Part shown: piece by piece, positions 49,598 through 61,012 of the stretch
How the letters are laid out: each line of letters starts with the position of its first letter
How positions within the stretch are numbered: the first letter of the stretch is position 1
NCBI RefSeq assembly: GCF_028682455.1
Contig: NZ_JANHLD010000003.1
Coordinates: 868,001-932,000 of the forward strand
Source of the DNA: Pseudomonas putida
GTDB taxonomy: Bacteria > Pseudomonadota > Gammaproteobacteria > Pseudomonadales > Pseudomonadaceae
Direction: 5' to 3'
DNA: 64,000 bases
Position numbers and translations under genes: made by a program
The notes under the pieces: generated by a model
Database searches by the model: none
What the model was told of the DNA's origin: nothing
The model's input: the letters and a program-made list of their open reading frames with translations, nothing else

Positions 49598-51004
49598 TCA
49601 GCAGCTGTAGTACAGCTCGTATTCCAGTGGGTGTACGAAGGTGCGGACCTTGATTTCTTCTTCGCTCTTGAGCTCGATGTAAGCATCGATGAAGTCGTCG
49701 GAGAACACGCCACCTTTGGTCAGGAACGCACGGCCCTTGTCCAGCTCTTCCAGGGCTTCTTTCAGGCTGCCACAAACCTGTGGGATTTCCTTGGCCTCTT
49801 CAGGCGGCAGGTCGTACAGGTTCTTGTCGGCGGCATCGCCTGGGTGGATCTTGTTCTGGATACCGTCCAGGCCGGCCATCAGCAGTGCGGCGAAGCACAG
49901 GTACGGGTTGGCAGCCGGGTCCGGGAAGCGCGCTTCGATACGGCGGGCTTTCGGGCTGGAAACGTAAGGAATACGGATCGAAGCGGAACGGTTGCGAGCC
50001 GAGTAGGCCAGCATTACCGGTGCTTCGAAGCCAGGTACCAGACGCTTGTAAGAGTTGGTGGCCGGGTTGGTGAAGCCGTTCAGGGCCTTACCGTGCTTGA
50101 TGATGCCACCGATGAAGTACAGGGCGGTATCGGACAGGCCGGCATAGCCTTCACCTGCGAAGGTGTTCTTGCCGTCTTTCCAGATGGACATGTGGACGTG
50201 CATGCCCGAGCCGTTGTCGCCGTACAGTGGTTTGGGCATGAAGGTCGCGGTGCGGCCGTAGGCGTCGGCAACGTTGTGCACGACGTATTTCAGGGCCTGA
50301 ACTTCGTCGGCTTTCTTCACCAGGGTGTTGAACTTGACGCCGATTTCGTTCTGGCCGGCAGTCGCTACTTCGTGGTGGTGAACTTCGACGGTCTGACCCA
50401 TTTCTTCCAGTGCGTTGCACATGGCAGTACGGATTTCGTGGTCGTGGTCGAACGGCGGAACCGGGAAGTAGCCACCTTTGACGCCTGGACGGTGGCCTTT
50501 GTTGCCGCCTTCCACGTCCTGGTCGGACATCCACGAGCCTTGCTCGGAGTAGATCTTGAACATGGAGCCGGAGATGTCGGACTTGAACTTCACTTCGTCG
50601 AAGATGAAGAATTCAGGCTCTGGACCTGCGTATACGGTGTCACCGATCAGGGTGCTTTTCAGGTGCTCTTCGGCGCGGCGGGCGATTGCACGTGGGTCGC
50701 GGTCATAGCCCTGCATGCTGGCAGGGTCGATGATGTCGCAGGTCAGGATCAGGGTCGGCTCTTCGGTGAACGGATCCAGTACGGCGGTGGAGTCGTCCGG
50801 CATCAGGATCATGTCGGAGGCTTCGATGCCTTTCCAGCCGGCGATGGAGGAGCCGTCGAACATCTTGCCGGTTTCGAAGAAGTCTTCGTCCAGGCCGTCA
50901 CGGGCAGGCATGGTGACGTGATGCTGGGTGCCCTTGGTGTCAGTGAAGCGCAGATCAATCCATTTAACGTCATGATCTTTGATGAGTTGAACCGACTTCG
51001 ACAT
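49598..51004 (-). CDS. glnA: Glutamine synthetase, type I (GlnA)
   Basis: 468 aa, GSI-beta length. MFDGSSIAGWKGIEASDM, AGPEPEFFIFDEV, NGSGMHVHMS, the ATP site and NRSASIRIP are present. The adenylylation Tyr is in KNLYDLPPEEAKE (about residue 397). It makes glutamine from glutamate and ammonia. GGAGG lies 5 bases before ATG 51004. Expression is from a sigma54/NtrC promoter region. The order glnA-ntrB-ntrC is standard. Confidence 0.97.
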   Translation of the reverse strand: MSKSVQLIKDHDVKWIDLRFTDTKGTQHHVTMPARDGLDEDFFETGKMFDGSSIAGWKGIEASDMILMPDDSTAVLDPFTEEPTLILTCDIIDPASMQGYDRDPRAIARRAEEHLKSTLIGDTVYAGPEPEFFIFDEVKFKSDISGSMFKIYSEQGSWMSDQDVEGGNKGHRPGVKGGYFPVPPFDHDHEIRTAMCNALEEMGQTVEVHHHEVATAGQNEIGVKFNTLVKKADEVQALKYVVHNVADAYGRTATFMPKPLYGDNGSGMHVHMSIWKDGKNTFAGEGYAGLSDTALYFIGGIIKHGKALNGFTNPATNSYKRLVPGFEAPVMLAYSARNRSASIRIPYVSSPKARRIEARFPDPAANPYLCFAALLMAGLDGIQNKIHPGDAADKNLYDLPPEEAKEIPQVCGSLKEALEELDKGRAFLTKGGVFSDDFIDAYIELKSEEEIKVRTFVHPLEYELYYSC

Positions 51005-51101
51005 GGTGTCCTCCGGGGTGGGGTGAGCTTGCCTGTGCAGCCCTAGAATTTGGGTGATGCCGGGCGCGAATAGTCGGCCAAGGCAACCTGCCTCACAAGG
51101 G

Positions 51102-51117
51102 AGCAAATTGCATGCCA
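51102..51117 (-). promoter_or_regulatory. glnA sigma54 promoter
   Basis: The minus strand reads TGGCATGCAATTTGCT, a close match to TGGCAC-N5-TTGCW, about 98 bases upstream of the glnA start. Confidence 0.8.
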
Positions 51118-51221
51118 GTGCCCCGGTATGGAATTTTTGCCCCATTCCTACGCGTTTCAGGGGAATTGGGCCGAAATGTCGGACAATTCATGCACCCTTA
51201 GGAGGCGTAAATGAGGCGATA

Positions 51222-51238
51222 TGCACCATTATGGTGCG
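51222..51238. promoter_or_regulatory. NtrC enhancer site of glnA
   Basis: TGCACCATTATGGTGCG contains GCAC-N7-GTGC and closely resembles the strong E. coli glnA NtrC site. It lies about 105 bp upstream of the sigma54 promoter; a TGCACC half-site near 51191 may be a second position. Confidence 0.8.
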
Positions 51239-51260
51239 CAGTAAACCTTCTGTACATTAA

Positions 51261-51292
51261 TTGGTTAAACCTTGAGCAATTTCCGCTATAAT
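51261..51292 (+). promoter_or_regulatory. Possible sigma70 promoter for thiI
   Basis: TATAAT at 51287-51292 is a perfect -10, 44 bases before the thiI start. The -35 is poor (TTGGTT at 51261 is 20 bases away). Confidence 0.4.
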
Positions 51293-51335
51293 CCGCGCCC
51301 CACTTTTTTAGTCGGCATTGCGCGCGCTGTTTTCA

Positions 51336-52790
51336 ATGAAACTAATCGTAAAAGTCTTCCCAGAGATCACCATCAAGAGCCGCCCGGTTCGCAAGCGCTT
51401 CATCCGTCAACTGGGCCGCAACATCCGTACCGTGCTCAAGGACCTCGATCCTGCGCTCGCGGTTGACGGTGTCTGGGACAACCTCGAGGTGGTCACCCGC
51501 ATCGAGGACGAGAAAGTCCTGCGCGAGATGATCGAGCGTCTGACCTGCATGCCGGGCATCGCCCACTTCCTGCAGGTCGACGAGTACCCGCTGGGCGACT
51601 TCGACGATATCGTCGCCAAGTGCAAGACCCACTTCGGCCACCTGCTGGCCGGCAAGCGCTTTGCGGTGCGTTGCAAGCGCGGCGGCCACCACGACTTCAC
51701 TTCGATGGACGTCGACCGTTATGTCGGCAGCCAGTTGCGCCAGCAGTGCGGCGCCGCCGGTATCGACCTGCGCACCCCCGAGGTCGAGGTGCGCATCGAA
51801 GTACGTGACAAGCTCCTGTATGTGATTCACAACCAGCACAAGGGCATCGGCGGCTACCCGCTGGGTACGCTCGAGCAGACCCTGGTGCTGATGTCCGGTG
51901 GTTTCGACTCCACCGTGGCGGCCTACCAGATGATGCGCCGCGGCCTGATGACCCACTTCTGCTTCTTCAATCTTGGCGGCCGAGCCCACGAGCTGGGGGT
52001 GATGGAAGTCGCCCACTTCCTGTGGAAGAAATACGGCAGCAGCCAGCGCGTGCTGTTCGTCAGCGTGCCGTTCGAAGAAGTGGTCGGCGAGATTCTCGGC
52101 AAGGTCGACAACAGCTACATGGGCGTGACCCTCAAGCGCATGATGCTGCGTGCGGCGACCAACATCGCCGACCGCCTGGAGATCGACGCCCTGGTCACCG
52201 GCGAGGCGATCTCCCAGGTGTCGAGCCAGACCCTGCCGAACCTGGCAGTGATCGACTCGGCCACCGAGAAGCTGGTATTGCGCCCGCTGCTGGCCAGCCA
52301 CAAGCAGGACATCATCGACCAGGCCAACGAAATCGGCACCGCCGAGTTCGCCAAGCACATGCCCGAGTACTGCGGCGTGATTTCGGTGAACCCGACCACG
52401 TGCGCCAAGCGTCATCGCGTTGATCATGAAGAAAAGCAGTTCGACATGGCTGTGCTCGAGCGCGCCCTGGAGCGCGCTCGCCTGGTGTCCATCGACAATG
52501 TGATCGATGAACTCGGCCAGGATATCCAGATCGAAGAAGTCAGCCAAGCGCTGGCCGGGCAAGTGGTGATCGACATTCGCCACCCCGACGCCCAGGAAGA
52601 CCAGCCCCTGGAACTGGACGGCATCGAGGTCAAGGCCTTGCCGTTCTACGCCCTGAACAGTCGCTTCAAGGAGCTGGACGCTACGCGCCAGTACCTGCTG
52701 TATTGCGACAAGGGTGTGATGAGTCGCCTGCATGCCCATCATTTGCTCAGTGAGGGACATGCCAATGTGCGCGTTTATCGTCCGACATAA
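51336..52790 (+). CDS. thiI: tRNA uracil 4-sulfurtransferase ThiI
   Basis: 484 aa. Ferredoxin-like and THUMP domains (about 1-165) are followed by a PP-loop ATPase (LVLMSGGFDSTVAA) and a C-terminal rhodanese domain. The two catalytic cysteines are in NPTTCAKRH and LLYCDKGVMS. It makes 4-thiouridine at tRNA position 8 and contributes sulfur to thiamine thiazole. ATG 51336 gives MKLIVKVFPEITIKS. It diverges from glnA. Confidence 0.95.
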   Translation: MKLIVKVFPEITIKSRPVRKRFIRQLGRNIRTVLKDLDPALAVDGVWDNLEVVTRIEDEKVLREMIERLTCMPGIAHFLQVDEYPLGDFDDIVAKCKTHFGHLLAGKRFAVRCKRGGHHDFTSMDVDRYVGSQLRQQCGAAGIDLRTPEVEVRIEVRDKLLYVIHNQHKGIGGYPLGTLEQTLVLMSGGFDSTVAAYQMMRRGLMTHFCFFNLGGRAHELGVMEVAHFLWKKYGSSQRVLFVSVPFEEVVGEILGKVDNSYMGVTLKRMMLRAATNIADRLEIDALVTGEAISQVSSQTLPNLAVIDSATEKLVLRPLLASHKQDIIDQANEIGTAEFAKHMPEYCGVISVNPTTCAKRHRVDHEEKQFDMAVLERALERARLVSIDNVIDELGQDIQIEEVSQALAGQVVIDIRHPDAQEDQPLELDGIEVKALPFYALNSRFKELDATRQYLLYCDKGVMSRLHAHHLLSEGHANVRVYRPT

Positions 52791-52918
52791 AACGCCGGGG
52801 CTATATGGCGGGAGCATCCGCCATCGCCCTCCCGACCTGCGGGCCCGTTGAGCGCCATTCATTCATATTGGCCGCCTAGACTGGGCGGCAACCCGAATCC
52901 TCTGATCGAGATACACAC
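52791..52918. other. thiI-typA spacer
   Basis: 128 bp with a hairpin ATGGCGG/CCGCCAT (about 52805-52824), which lacks a U-tract and is at most a weak terminator. No promoter was firmly recognised, but the typA promoter should lie here. Confidence 0.35.
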
Positions 52919-54742
52919 GTGATCGAAAATCTGCGTAACATCGCCATCATCGCCCACGTTGACCATGGTAAAACCACCCTGGTCGACAAACTCCTGCGTC
53001 AGTCCGGCACTCTGGAGCGTAACGAGCTCAACGACGAGCGCGTCATGGACTCCAACGACCAGGAAAAAGAGCGCGGTATTACCATTCTGGCGAAAAACAC
53101 CGCCATCAACTGGAACGGCTACCACATCAACATCGTCGACACCCCCGGCCACGCCGACTTCGGTGGCGAGGTTGAGCGTGTAATGTCGATGGTCGACTCC
53201 GTACTGCTGCTGGTCGACGCTCAAGATGGCCCTATGCCGCAAACCCGTTTCGTGACCAAGAAGGCGTTCGAAGCCGGCCTGCGTCCGATCGTGGTCATCA
53301 ACAAGGTTGACCGTCCAGGCGCGCGTCCTGACTGGGTTCTGGACCAGATCTTCGATCTGTTCGACAACCTCGGTGCCACCGAAGAGCAGCTGGACTTCAA
53401 AGTTGTCTACGCCTCGGCCCTGAACGGCATTGCCGGTCTGGACCACACCGAAATGGCCGAAGACATGACCCCGCTGTACCAGTCGATCATCGACAACGTA
53501 CCGGCACCGGCCGTTGACCGTGAAGGTCCGTTCCAGATGCAAATCTCGGCACTGGACTACAACAGCTTCCTGGGTGTTATCGGCGTTGGCCGTATCGCTC
53601 GTGGTCGCGTCAAGCCGAACACCCCGGTCGTCGCTATCGACGTCGACGGCAAGAAGCGCAACGGCCGTATCCTGAAGCTGATGGGTCACCACGGTCTGCA
53701 CCGCGTTGACGTTGAAGAAGCCCAGGCTGGCGACATCGTCTGCATCAGCGGTTTCGACGAGCTGTTCATCTCCGACACCCTGTGCAGCCCTGACGCGGTC
53801 GAAGCGATGAAGCCGCTGACCGTCGACGAACCAACCGTTTCGATGACCTTCCAGGTCAACGACTCGCCGTTCTGCGGTAAAGAAGGCAAGTTCGTCACCA
53901 GCCGCAACATCAAGGAGCGTCTGGACAAAGAGCTGCTGTACAACGTTGCACTGCGCGTTGAAGAAGGCGACTCGGCTGACAAGTTCAAGGTTTCCGGCCG
54001 TGGTGAGCTGCACCTGTCGGTTCTGATCGAAACCATGCGTCGTGAAGGCTTCGAAATGGGCGTTGGTCGTCCAGAAGTGATCATCCGCGAAGTCGACGGC
54101 GTCAAGCACGAGCCGTTCGAGAACGTCACCATCGACATCCCTGAAGATTCGCAGGGCAAGGTCATGGAAGAAATGGGTCTGCGTAAAGGCGACCTGACCA
54201 ACATGGTTCCGGATGGCAAGGGCCGTGTACGCCTGGAATACAACATTCCAGCCCGTGGTCTGATCGGTTTCCGTAACCAGTTCCTGACCCTGACCAACGG
54301 TGCAGGCATCCTGACCTCGATCTTCGATCGCTACGCTCCGATGAAGTCCGGCCACATGTCCGGCCGTCAGAACGGCGTACTGGTATCGGTAGAGACCGGC
54401 AAGGCGCTGACCTACTCCCTGGAAACCCTGCAGGCTCGCGGCAAGCTGTTCGTCGAGCACGGCCAGGAGATCTACAACGGTCAGATCGTTGGTCTGAACA
54501 GCCGTGACAACGACCTGGGCGTCAACCCTACCAAGGGCAAGAAGCTCGACAACATGCGTGCTTCGGGTAAAGACGAAACCATCGCCCTGGTTCCACCTGT
54601 TCGCTTCACCCTGGAACAGGCACTGGAATTCATCCAGGACGACGAGCTGTGCGAAGTGACTCCTAAGTCGATCCGTCTTCGCAAGAAGATCCTCGACGAA
54701 GGCGAGCGTACCCGCGCTGCCAAGAAAGCCAAGGCCAACTAA
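52919..54742 (+). CDS. typA: Ribosome-associated GTPase TypA/BipA
   Basis: 607 aa translational GTPase. G1 AHVDHGKTTLVDKLL, G3 DTPGHADFGGEVERV and G4 INKVDRPGARPD are present, then EF-G-like domains and the TypA-specific C-terminal domain (LSRDNDLGVNPTKGKK-like, here LNSRDNDLGVNPTK). It assists 50S assembly and stress adaptation. The start is a GTG (VIENLRNIAIIAHV). A strong terminator follows, into which intron copy 2 is inserted. Confidence 0.96.
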   Translation: MIENLRNIAIIAHVDHGKTTLVDKLLRQSGTLERNELNDERVMDSNDQEKERGITILAKNTAINWNGYHINIVDTPGHADFGGEVERVMSMVDSVLLLVDAQDGPMPQTRFVTKKAFEAGLRPIVVINKVDRPGARPDWVLDQIFDLFDNLGATEEQLDFKVVYASALNGIAGLDHTEMAEDMTPLYQSIIDNVPAPAVDREGPFQMQISALDYNSFLGVIGVGRIARGRVKPNTPVVAIDVDGKKRNGRILKLMGHHGLHRVDVEEAQAGDIVCISGFDELFISDTLCSPDAVEAMKPLTVDEPTVSMTFQVNDSPFCGKEGKFVTSRNIKERLDKELLYNVALRVEEGDSADKFKVSGRGELHLSVLIETMRREGFEMGVGRPEVIIREVDGVKHEPFENVTIDIPEDSQGKVMEEMGLRKGDLTNMVPDGKGRVRLEYNIPARGLIGFRNQFLTLTNGAGILTSIFDRYAPMKSGHMSGRQNGVLVSVETGKALTYSLETLQARGKLFVEHGQEIYNGQIVGLNSRDNDLGVNPTKGKKLDNMRASGKDETIALVPPVRFTLEQALEFIQDDELCEVTPKSIRLRKKILDEGERTRAAKKAKAN

Positions 54743-54755
54743 GCCCGGCTGAACA

Positions 54756-54791
54756 AAAAACGCCCCCGGTCGAGAGACCGGGGGCGTTTTT
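54756..54791 (+). terminator. typA Rho-independent terminator (group II intron target)
   Basis: AAAAACGCCCCCGGTC, loop GAGA, GACCGGGGGCGTTTTT: a perfect 16-bp inverted repeat. Intron copy 2 starts directly after the T-run. Confidence 0.95.
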
Positions 54792-55259
54792 GTGTGCGCC
54801 AGGCATGGCGCGTTGCGCGTAAGCGCAACCCGCTTGGCTGTGGTGGCCAAGCGGGTGACTTGGAGGTGAAAGTCCTCTACACACCCGGCAAGGGGAAGTG
54901 TTAGCCGGAGGCAAGGGTGTCGCGGGTGACCGCGAATCTGAAGGAAGCCCGAGGCAAAATGCTGGCCTGACGAACAGGAAGCGGATAGAGGCGGCACAGC
55001 GGGGTGAGGTGGCACAAATCGCCAAAGCCCAATACTTGCACGGAACGCTGTGACGTAGATCCGACAGGCATAAGCAGGAAGGTCGCGCGAATTACCCTGG
55101 GAGATCTGTACGTTTGCCATTGTGCTACCGCGCGTCGAAAGGCGACGGGATGAGCGTGCAGAAGTCAGCCGAAGCCGTAGTAAGTGGCGGTTAACCGCGC
55201 CACCAAGGGCCGAACAGGTTATGCCGCCAGTAGGCGTCGCCGTCTCGTTGGTAACCGTA

Positions 55260-56642
55260 ATGCAGAAATTTCCCACAGCGGAAACTGTCATCCCGAGCTC
55301 CGGCCAGAAGCCGAGGGTGACGCCTGACAGTGCAAAGGTATCGACGGCGTCCGTGACGTGGACGAACGCGGAGCCGGACACGCTGATGGAGCGGGTGCTT
55401 GCACCGGCCAACCTCAGACGTGCGTATCAACGCGTGGTCAGCAACAAGGGAGCACCGGGTGCCGATGGCATGACGGTTGCTGACTTGGCGGGCTACGTGA
55501 GACAGTATTGGCCAACCCTCAAGGCCAGGTTACTGGCCGGTGAATACCAGCCCCAAGCAGTGCGAGCGGTTGAAATTCCCAAGCCGCAGGGCGGCACACG
55601 GCAACTGGGAATCCCCAGCGTCGTGGATCGCCTGATCCAGCAAGCACTGCAGCAGCAGCTCACACCTATCTTCGACCCACTGTTCTCGGACTACAGCTAT
55701 GGTTTTCGTCCGGGCAGAAGTACGCATCAAGCCATCGAGATGGCTCGTGCTCATGTGACAGCGGGACACCGCTGGTGCGTGGAACTCGATCTGGAGAAGT
55801 TTTTCGATCGGGTCAATCACGACATCCTCATGGCCTGCATCGAACGTCGGATCAAAGACAAGTGCGTACTCAGGCTTATCCGCCGCTACCTTGAAGCCGG
55901 GATCATGTCGGGCGGTGTCGTCAGCCCACGGCAGGAGGGGACGCCGCAAGGCGGCCCGCTTTCGCCGTTGCTGTCGAACATCCTGCTCGACGAACTCGAC
56001 CGCGAGCTGGAGCGACGGGGCCATCGCTTCGTACGTTATGCCGATGATGCGAACATCTATGTACGCAGTCCCCGGGCCGGCGAACGGGTGTTGGTCAGCG
56101 TCGAGCGCTTCCTGAGAGAACGTCTGAAGCTGACGGTGAACAGGAAGAAAAGCCAAGTGGCAAGGGCGTGGAAGTGCGACTACCTAGGCTATGGGATAAG
56201 CTGGCACCAGCAGCCAAGGCTGCGCGTGGCAAGGATGAGCCTAGACCGCTTACGCGACCGGCTCAGAATGCTGCTGCGCAGCGTACGGGCTCGCAAAATG
56301 GCGACTGTCATCGAGCGGATCAACCCCGTCCTGAGAGGCTGGGCTAGCTACTTCAAGCTCAGCCAGAGCAAGCGGCCGCTTGAGGAACTGGATGGTTGGG
56401 TCAGGCACAAACTCCGCTGCGTCATCTGGCGTCAATGGAAGCAGCCTCCCACGAGGCTGAGAAACTTGATGCGCCTGGGGTTGAGCGAGGAGCGTGCCAA
56501 CAAGTCAGCCTTCAATGGCCGAGGTCCATGGTGGAATTCGGGAGCGCAACATATGAACTACGCGCTGCCAAAGAAACTGTGGGACCGGCTCGGGCTGGTC
56601 TCGATACTGGATACGATTAACCGGCTTAGCCGCGTAACCTGA
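55260..56642 (+). CDS. ltrA: Group II intron reverse transcriptase/maturase, copy 2
   Basis: 460 aa, identical in sequence to the copy at 36653-38035. RT active site FVRYADDANIY, X domain and no endonuclease domain. An undamaged second copy with identical sequence indicates recent retrohoming within this chromosome or gene conversion. Confidence 0.93.
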   Translation: MQKFPTAETVIPSSGQKPRVTPDSAKVSTASVTWTNAEPDTLMERVLAPANLRRAYQRVVSNKGAPGADGMTVADLAGYVRQYWPTLKARLLAGEYQPQAVRAVEIPKPQGGTRQLGIPSVVDRLIQQALQQQLTPIFDPLFSDYSYGFRPGRSTHQAIEMARAHVTAGHRWCVELDLEKFFDRVNHDILMACIERRIKDKCVLRLIRRYLEAGIMSGGVVSPRQEGTPQGGPLSPLLSNILLDELDRELERRGHRFVRYADDANIYVRSPRAGERVLVSVERFLRERLKLTVNRKKSQVARAWKCDYLGYGISWHQQPRLRVARMSLDRLRDRLRMLLRSVRARKMATVIERINPVLRGWASYFKLSQSKRPLEELDGWVRHKLRCVIWRQWKQPPTRLRNLMRLGLSEERANKSAFNGRGPWWNSGAQHMNYALPKKLWDRLGLVSILDTINRLSRVT

Positions 56643-56708
56643 ACCGCCGTGTACGGAACCGTACGCACGGTGGTGTGAGAGGACGGCGGGTGTGAATCCG
56701 CCTCCTAC
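56641..56708 (+). ncRNA. Intron domains V and VI, copy 2
   Basis: Same structure as copy 1: CCGCCGTG/CACGGTGG lower helix, two-base bulge and short upper helix, then the domain VI hairpin ending CTAC. Confidence 0.75.
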
Positions 56709-56743
56709 TCGATTTGTGCGGGATATGAAGCGGGGTTGGCTTC

Positions 56744-56767
56744 ATCGCTGGCAAGCCAGCTTCCACG
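56744..56767. repeat. REP-like element, second family
   Basis: ATCGCTGGCAAGCCAGCTTC is the REP word common in P. fluorescens/syringae-type genomes, unlike the CGGGGCAAGCCC form elsewhere here. It lies between intron copy 2 and the end of the cysteine-cluster gene; a partial inverted copy follows at 56789. Confidence 0.55.
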
Positions 56768-56799
56768 CGATCATGCGCGCAGGCCGGCCAGCGATGCTT

Positions 56800-57207
56800 T
56801 CAGCGGCGGGCTGCAGGCTTGGGGATATACGCGCAGTAGCCCGGCCGCGGGCCTACCCGGGGGTGATTGCGGCAGGTATCGGGGCGCTTGTCATAAATGG
56901 TGCACAGGCGGCTCTTGCGATCCAGGTACAGGCAGTCGTCGTTGCTCATCTGCGCCAGGGTGAAAATGCCCGACTTCTGGTTGAAGCGATCGATGATCCC
57001 TTCCTTTTGCAGGCGCTTGGCAATGGTCTTCGGCGGCTCGCCTAGCTCGAAGTCATCCACGACGCCAATGCGGATCAGGTCTTTGAGTTTCACTTCCACC
57101 GGCAATTGGCAGCAGGTGGAGTTGCAGCCACCGCACATATGGCTGGCATACCTTTGCCAGGTATCCAGGCGGTCGACTTCGGCGGCGGCAATCAGGGTCG
57201 GTTTCAT
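56800..57207 (-). CDS. YkgJ-family cysteine cluster protein
   Basis: 135 aa. A CxxCxxxCC cluster (CGGCNSTCC, about 25-33) plus later cysteines (DDCLYL, SRLCTIY, DTCRNHP, GYCAY) suggest binding of zinc or an iron-sulfur cluster. These UPF0153/YkgJ proteins are widespread; no reaction is established. It converges on typA and its intron and is divergent from glgP, with about 200 bp between. Confidence 0.85.
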   Translation of the reverse strand: MKPTLIAAAEVDRLDTWQRYASHMCGGCNSTCCQLPVEVKLKDLIRIGVVDDFELGEPPKTIAKRLQKEGIIDRFNQKSGIFTLAQMSNDDCLYLDRKSRLCTIYDKRPDTCRNHPRVGPRPGYCAYIPKPAARR

Positions 57208-57406
57208 CAGGTTCAGGTTTTTTGATGTTCGGGTGGGCGCGCGATCATACCGGAGTTGATCAAAATGTGAACAACCATTTGCCGGTTCCAGTCATTGAGG
57301 GCCGGCTTTTGCACCTAAACTCCAGAACCTGCGCTTTCGCTCTGTGTCGAAGGGTCTAGGCTGAACACTCTCCATCCGCATTCGTCAACTTGCCCGAGGA
57401 CATCGC

Positions 57407-59857
<2,451 letters not shown>

Positions 59858-59868
59858 GCTGCAGACAG

Positions 59869-59897
59869 CGGCCCGGGAGCGATGAACTCTCGGGCCG
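59869..59897 (+). terminator. Hairpin after glgP, possible weak terminator
   Basis: CGGCCCGGGAG (59869-59879) pairs imperfectly with CTCTCGGGCCG (59887-59897). It is not followed by a T-run, so termination would be weak or factor-dependent. Confidence 0.35.
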
Positions 59898-59998
59898 ATG
59901 TGCCGTCTGATCGGGCAAGCGTGTCTCACTGCTCGCTAGCGCTTCACTCTCCCTGTAAACTGCGTGGGTTTTTATTACCCCATTCTTCGGAGCCTTAC

Positions 59999-61009
59999 AT
60001 GTCCCGCGTTACCCTGAGTCGCTATTTGATTGAGCAGACCCGCAGCAACAGTACCCCTGCCGATCTGCGCTTCCTGATCGAAGTGGTGGCGCGTGCGTGC
60101 AAGGAAATCAGCCATAACGTCTCCAAGGGCGCCCTGGGTGGCGTTCTGGGCAGCATGGGCACCGAAAACGTGCAGGGCGAAGTCCAGAAGAAACTGGACG
60201 TGATTTCCAACGACATCCTGCTCGAAGCCAACGAGTGGGGCGGTCACCTGGCCGGCATGGCGTCCGAAGAAATGGACAACGCCTACCAGATCCCGGGCAA
60301 ATACCCGAAAGGCGCCTACCTGCTGGTATTCGACCCACTGGACGGTTCGTCGAACATCGACGTCAACGTGTCGGTCGGCACCATCTTCTCGGTACTGCGT
60401 TGCCCTAACGAGTACCTGAGCCAGAACGAAAGCCTGAACGAGCAGGCCTTCCTGCAGCCAGGCACCAAGCAGGTTGCCGCCGGCTACGCGATCTACGGCC
60501 CGCAAACCATGCTGATCCTGACCCTGGGCAACGGCGTCAAGGGCTTCACCCTGGACCGCGAGCTGGGTAGCTTCGTGTTGACCCACGAGAACATCAAGGT
60601 GCCGGAAACCACCGCCGAGTTCGCCATCAACATGTCCAACCAGCGTCACTGGGAAGCCCCGGTCAAGCGCTACGTCGGCGAGCTGCTGGAAGGTGAGACC
60701 GGCCCGCTGAAAAAGAACTACAACATGCGCTGGATCGCCTCGATGGTTGCCGACGTGCATCGCATCCTGACCCGCGGCGGCCTGTTCATGTACCCGCGCG
60801 ATGCCCGCGAGCCTTCCAAGCCTGGCAAGCTGCGCCTGATGTACGAAGCCAACCCGATGTCCTTTATCATCGAACAGGCCGGCGGTGCTTCCACCGACGG
60901 CAAACAGCGCATTCTCGACATCCAGCCCGAGAGCCTGCACCAGCGTGTGGCGGTGTTCCTCGGCTCCAAGCAGGAAGTCGAGCGCGTTACCGGTTATCAC
61001 CAGGAGTAA
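59999..61009 (+). CDS. fbp: Fructose-1,6-bisphosphatase, class I (Fbp)
   Basis: 336 aa. Metal and substrate motifs: LVFDPLDGSSNIDVNVSVG, NMRWIASMVADVHRIL and the C-terminal GGASTDGKQRILDIQP. It is the committed gluconeogenic step, needed in pseudomonads that lack phosphofructokinase. ATG 59999 has CGGAG upstream; the frame is open further left without family match. The DUF924 gene follows after 3 bases. Confidence 0.96.
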   Translation: MSRVTLSRYLIEQTRSNSTPADLRFLIEVVARACKEISHNVSKGALGGVLGSMGTENVQGEVQKKLDVISNDILLEANEWGGHLAGMASEEMDNAYQIPGKYPKGAYLLVFDPLDGSSNIDVNVSVGTIFSVLRCPNEYLSQNESLNEQAFLQPGTKQVAAGYAIYGPQTMLILTLGNGVKGFTLDRELGSFVLTHENIKVPETTAEFAINMSNQRHWEAPVKRYVGELLEGETGPLKKNYNMRWIASMVADVHRILTRGGLFMYPRDAREPSKPGKLRLMYEANPMSFIIEQAGGASTDGKQRILDIQPESLHQRVAVFLGSKQEVERVTGYHQE

Positions 61010-61012
61010 GTC

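Larger units (their letters stand above)
54792..56708 (+). mobile_element. Group II intron, class C, copy 2
   Basis: The same element as at 36185-38101, offset by 18,607 bases without insertions or deletions and in the same orientation. It lies immediately behind the typA terminator, as copy 1 lies behind that of betT. Choice of a stem-loop plus T-run target is the hallmark of class C introns. The matching block ends at 56716. Confidence 0.9.

Noticed and set aside
49433..51046. 537-codon plus-strand frame opposite glnA
   Set aside because: Antisense to glnA and through its terminator and REP; not a plausible gene.
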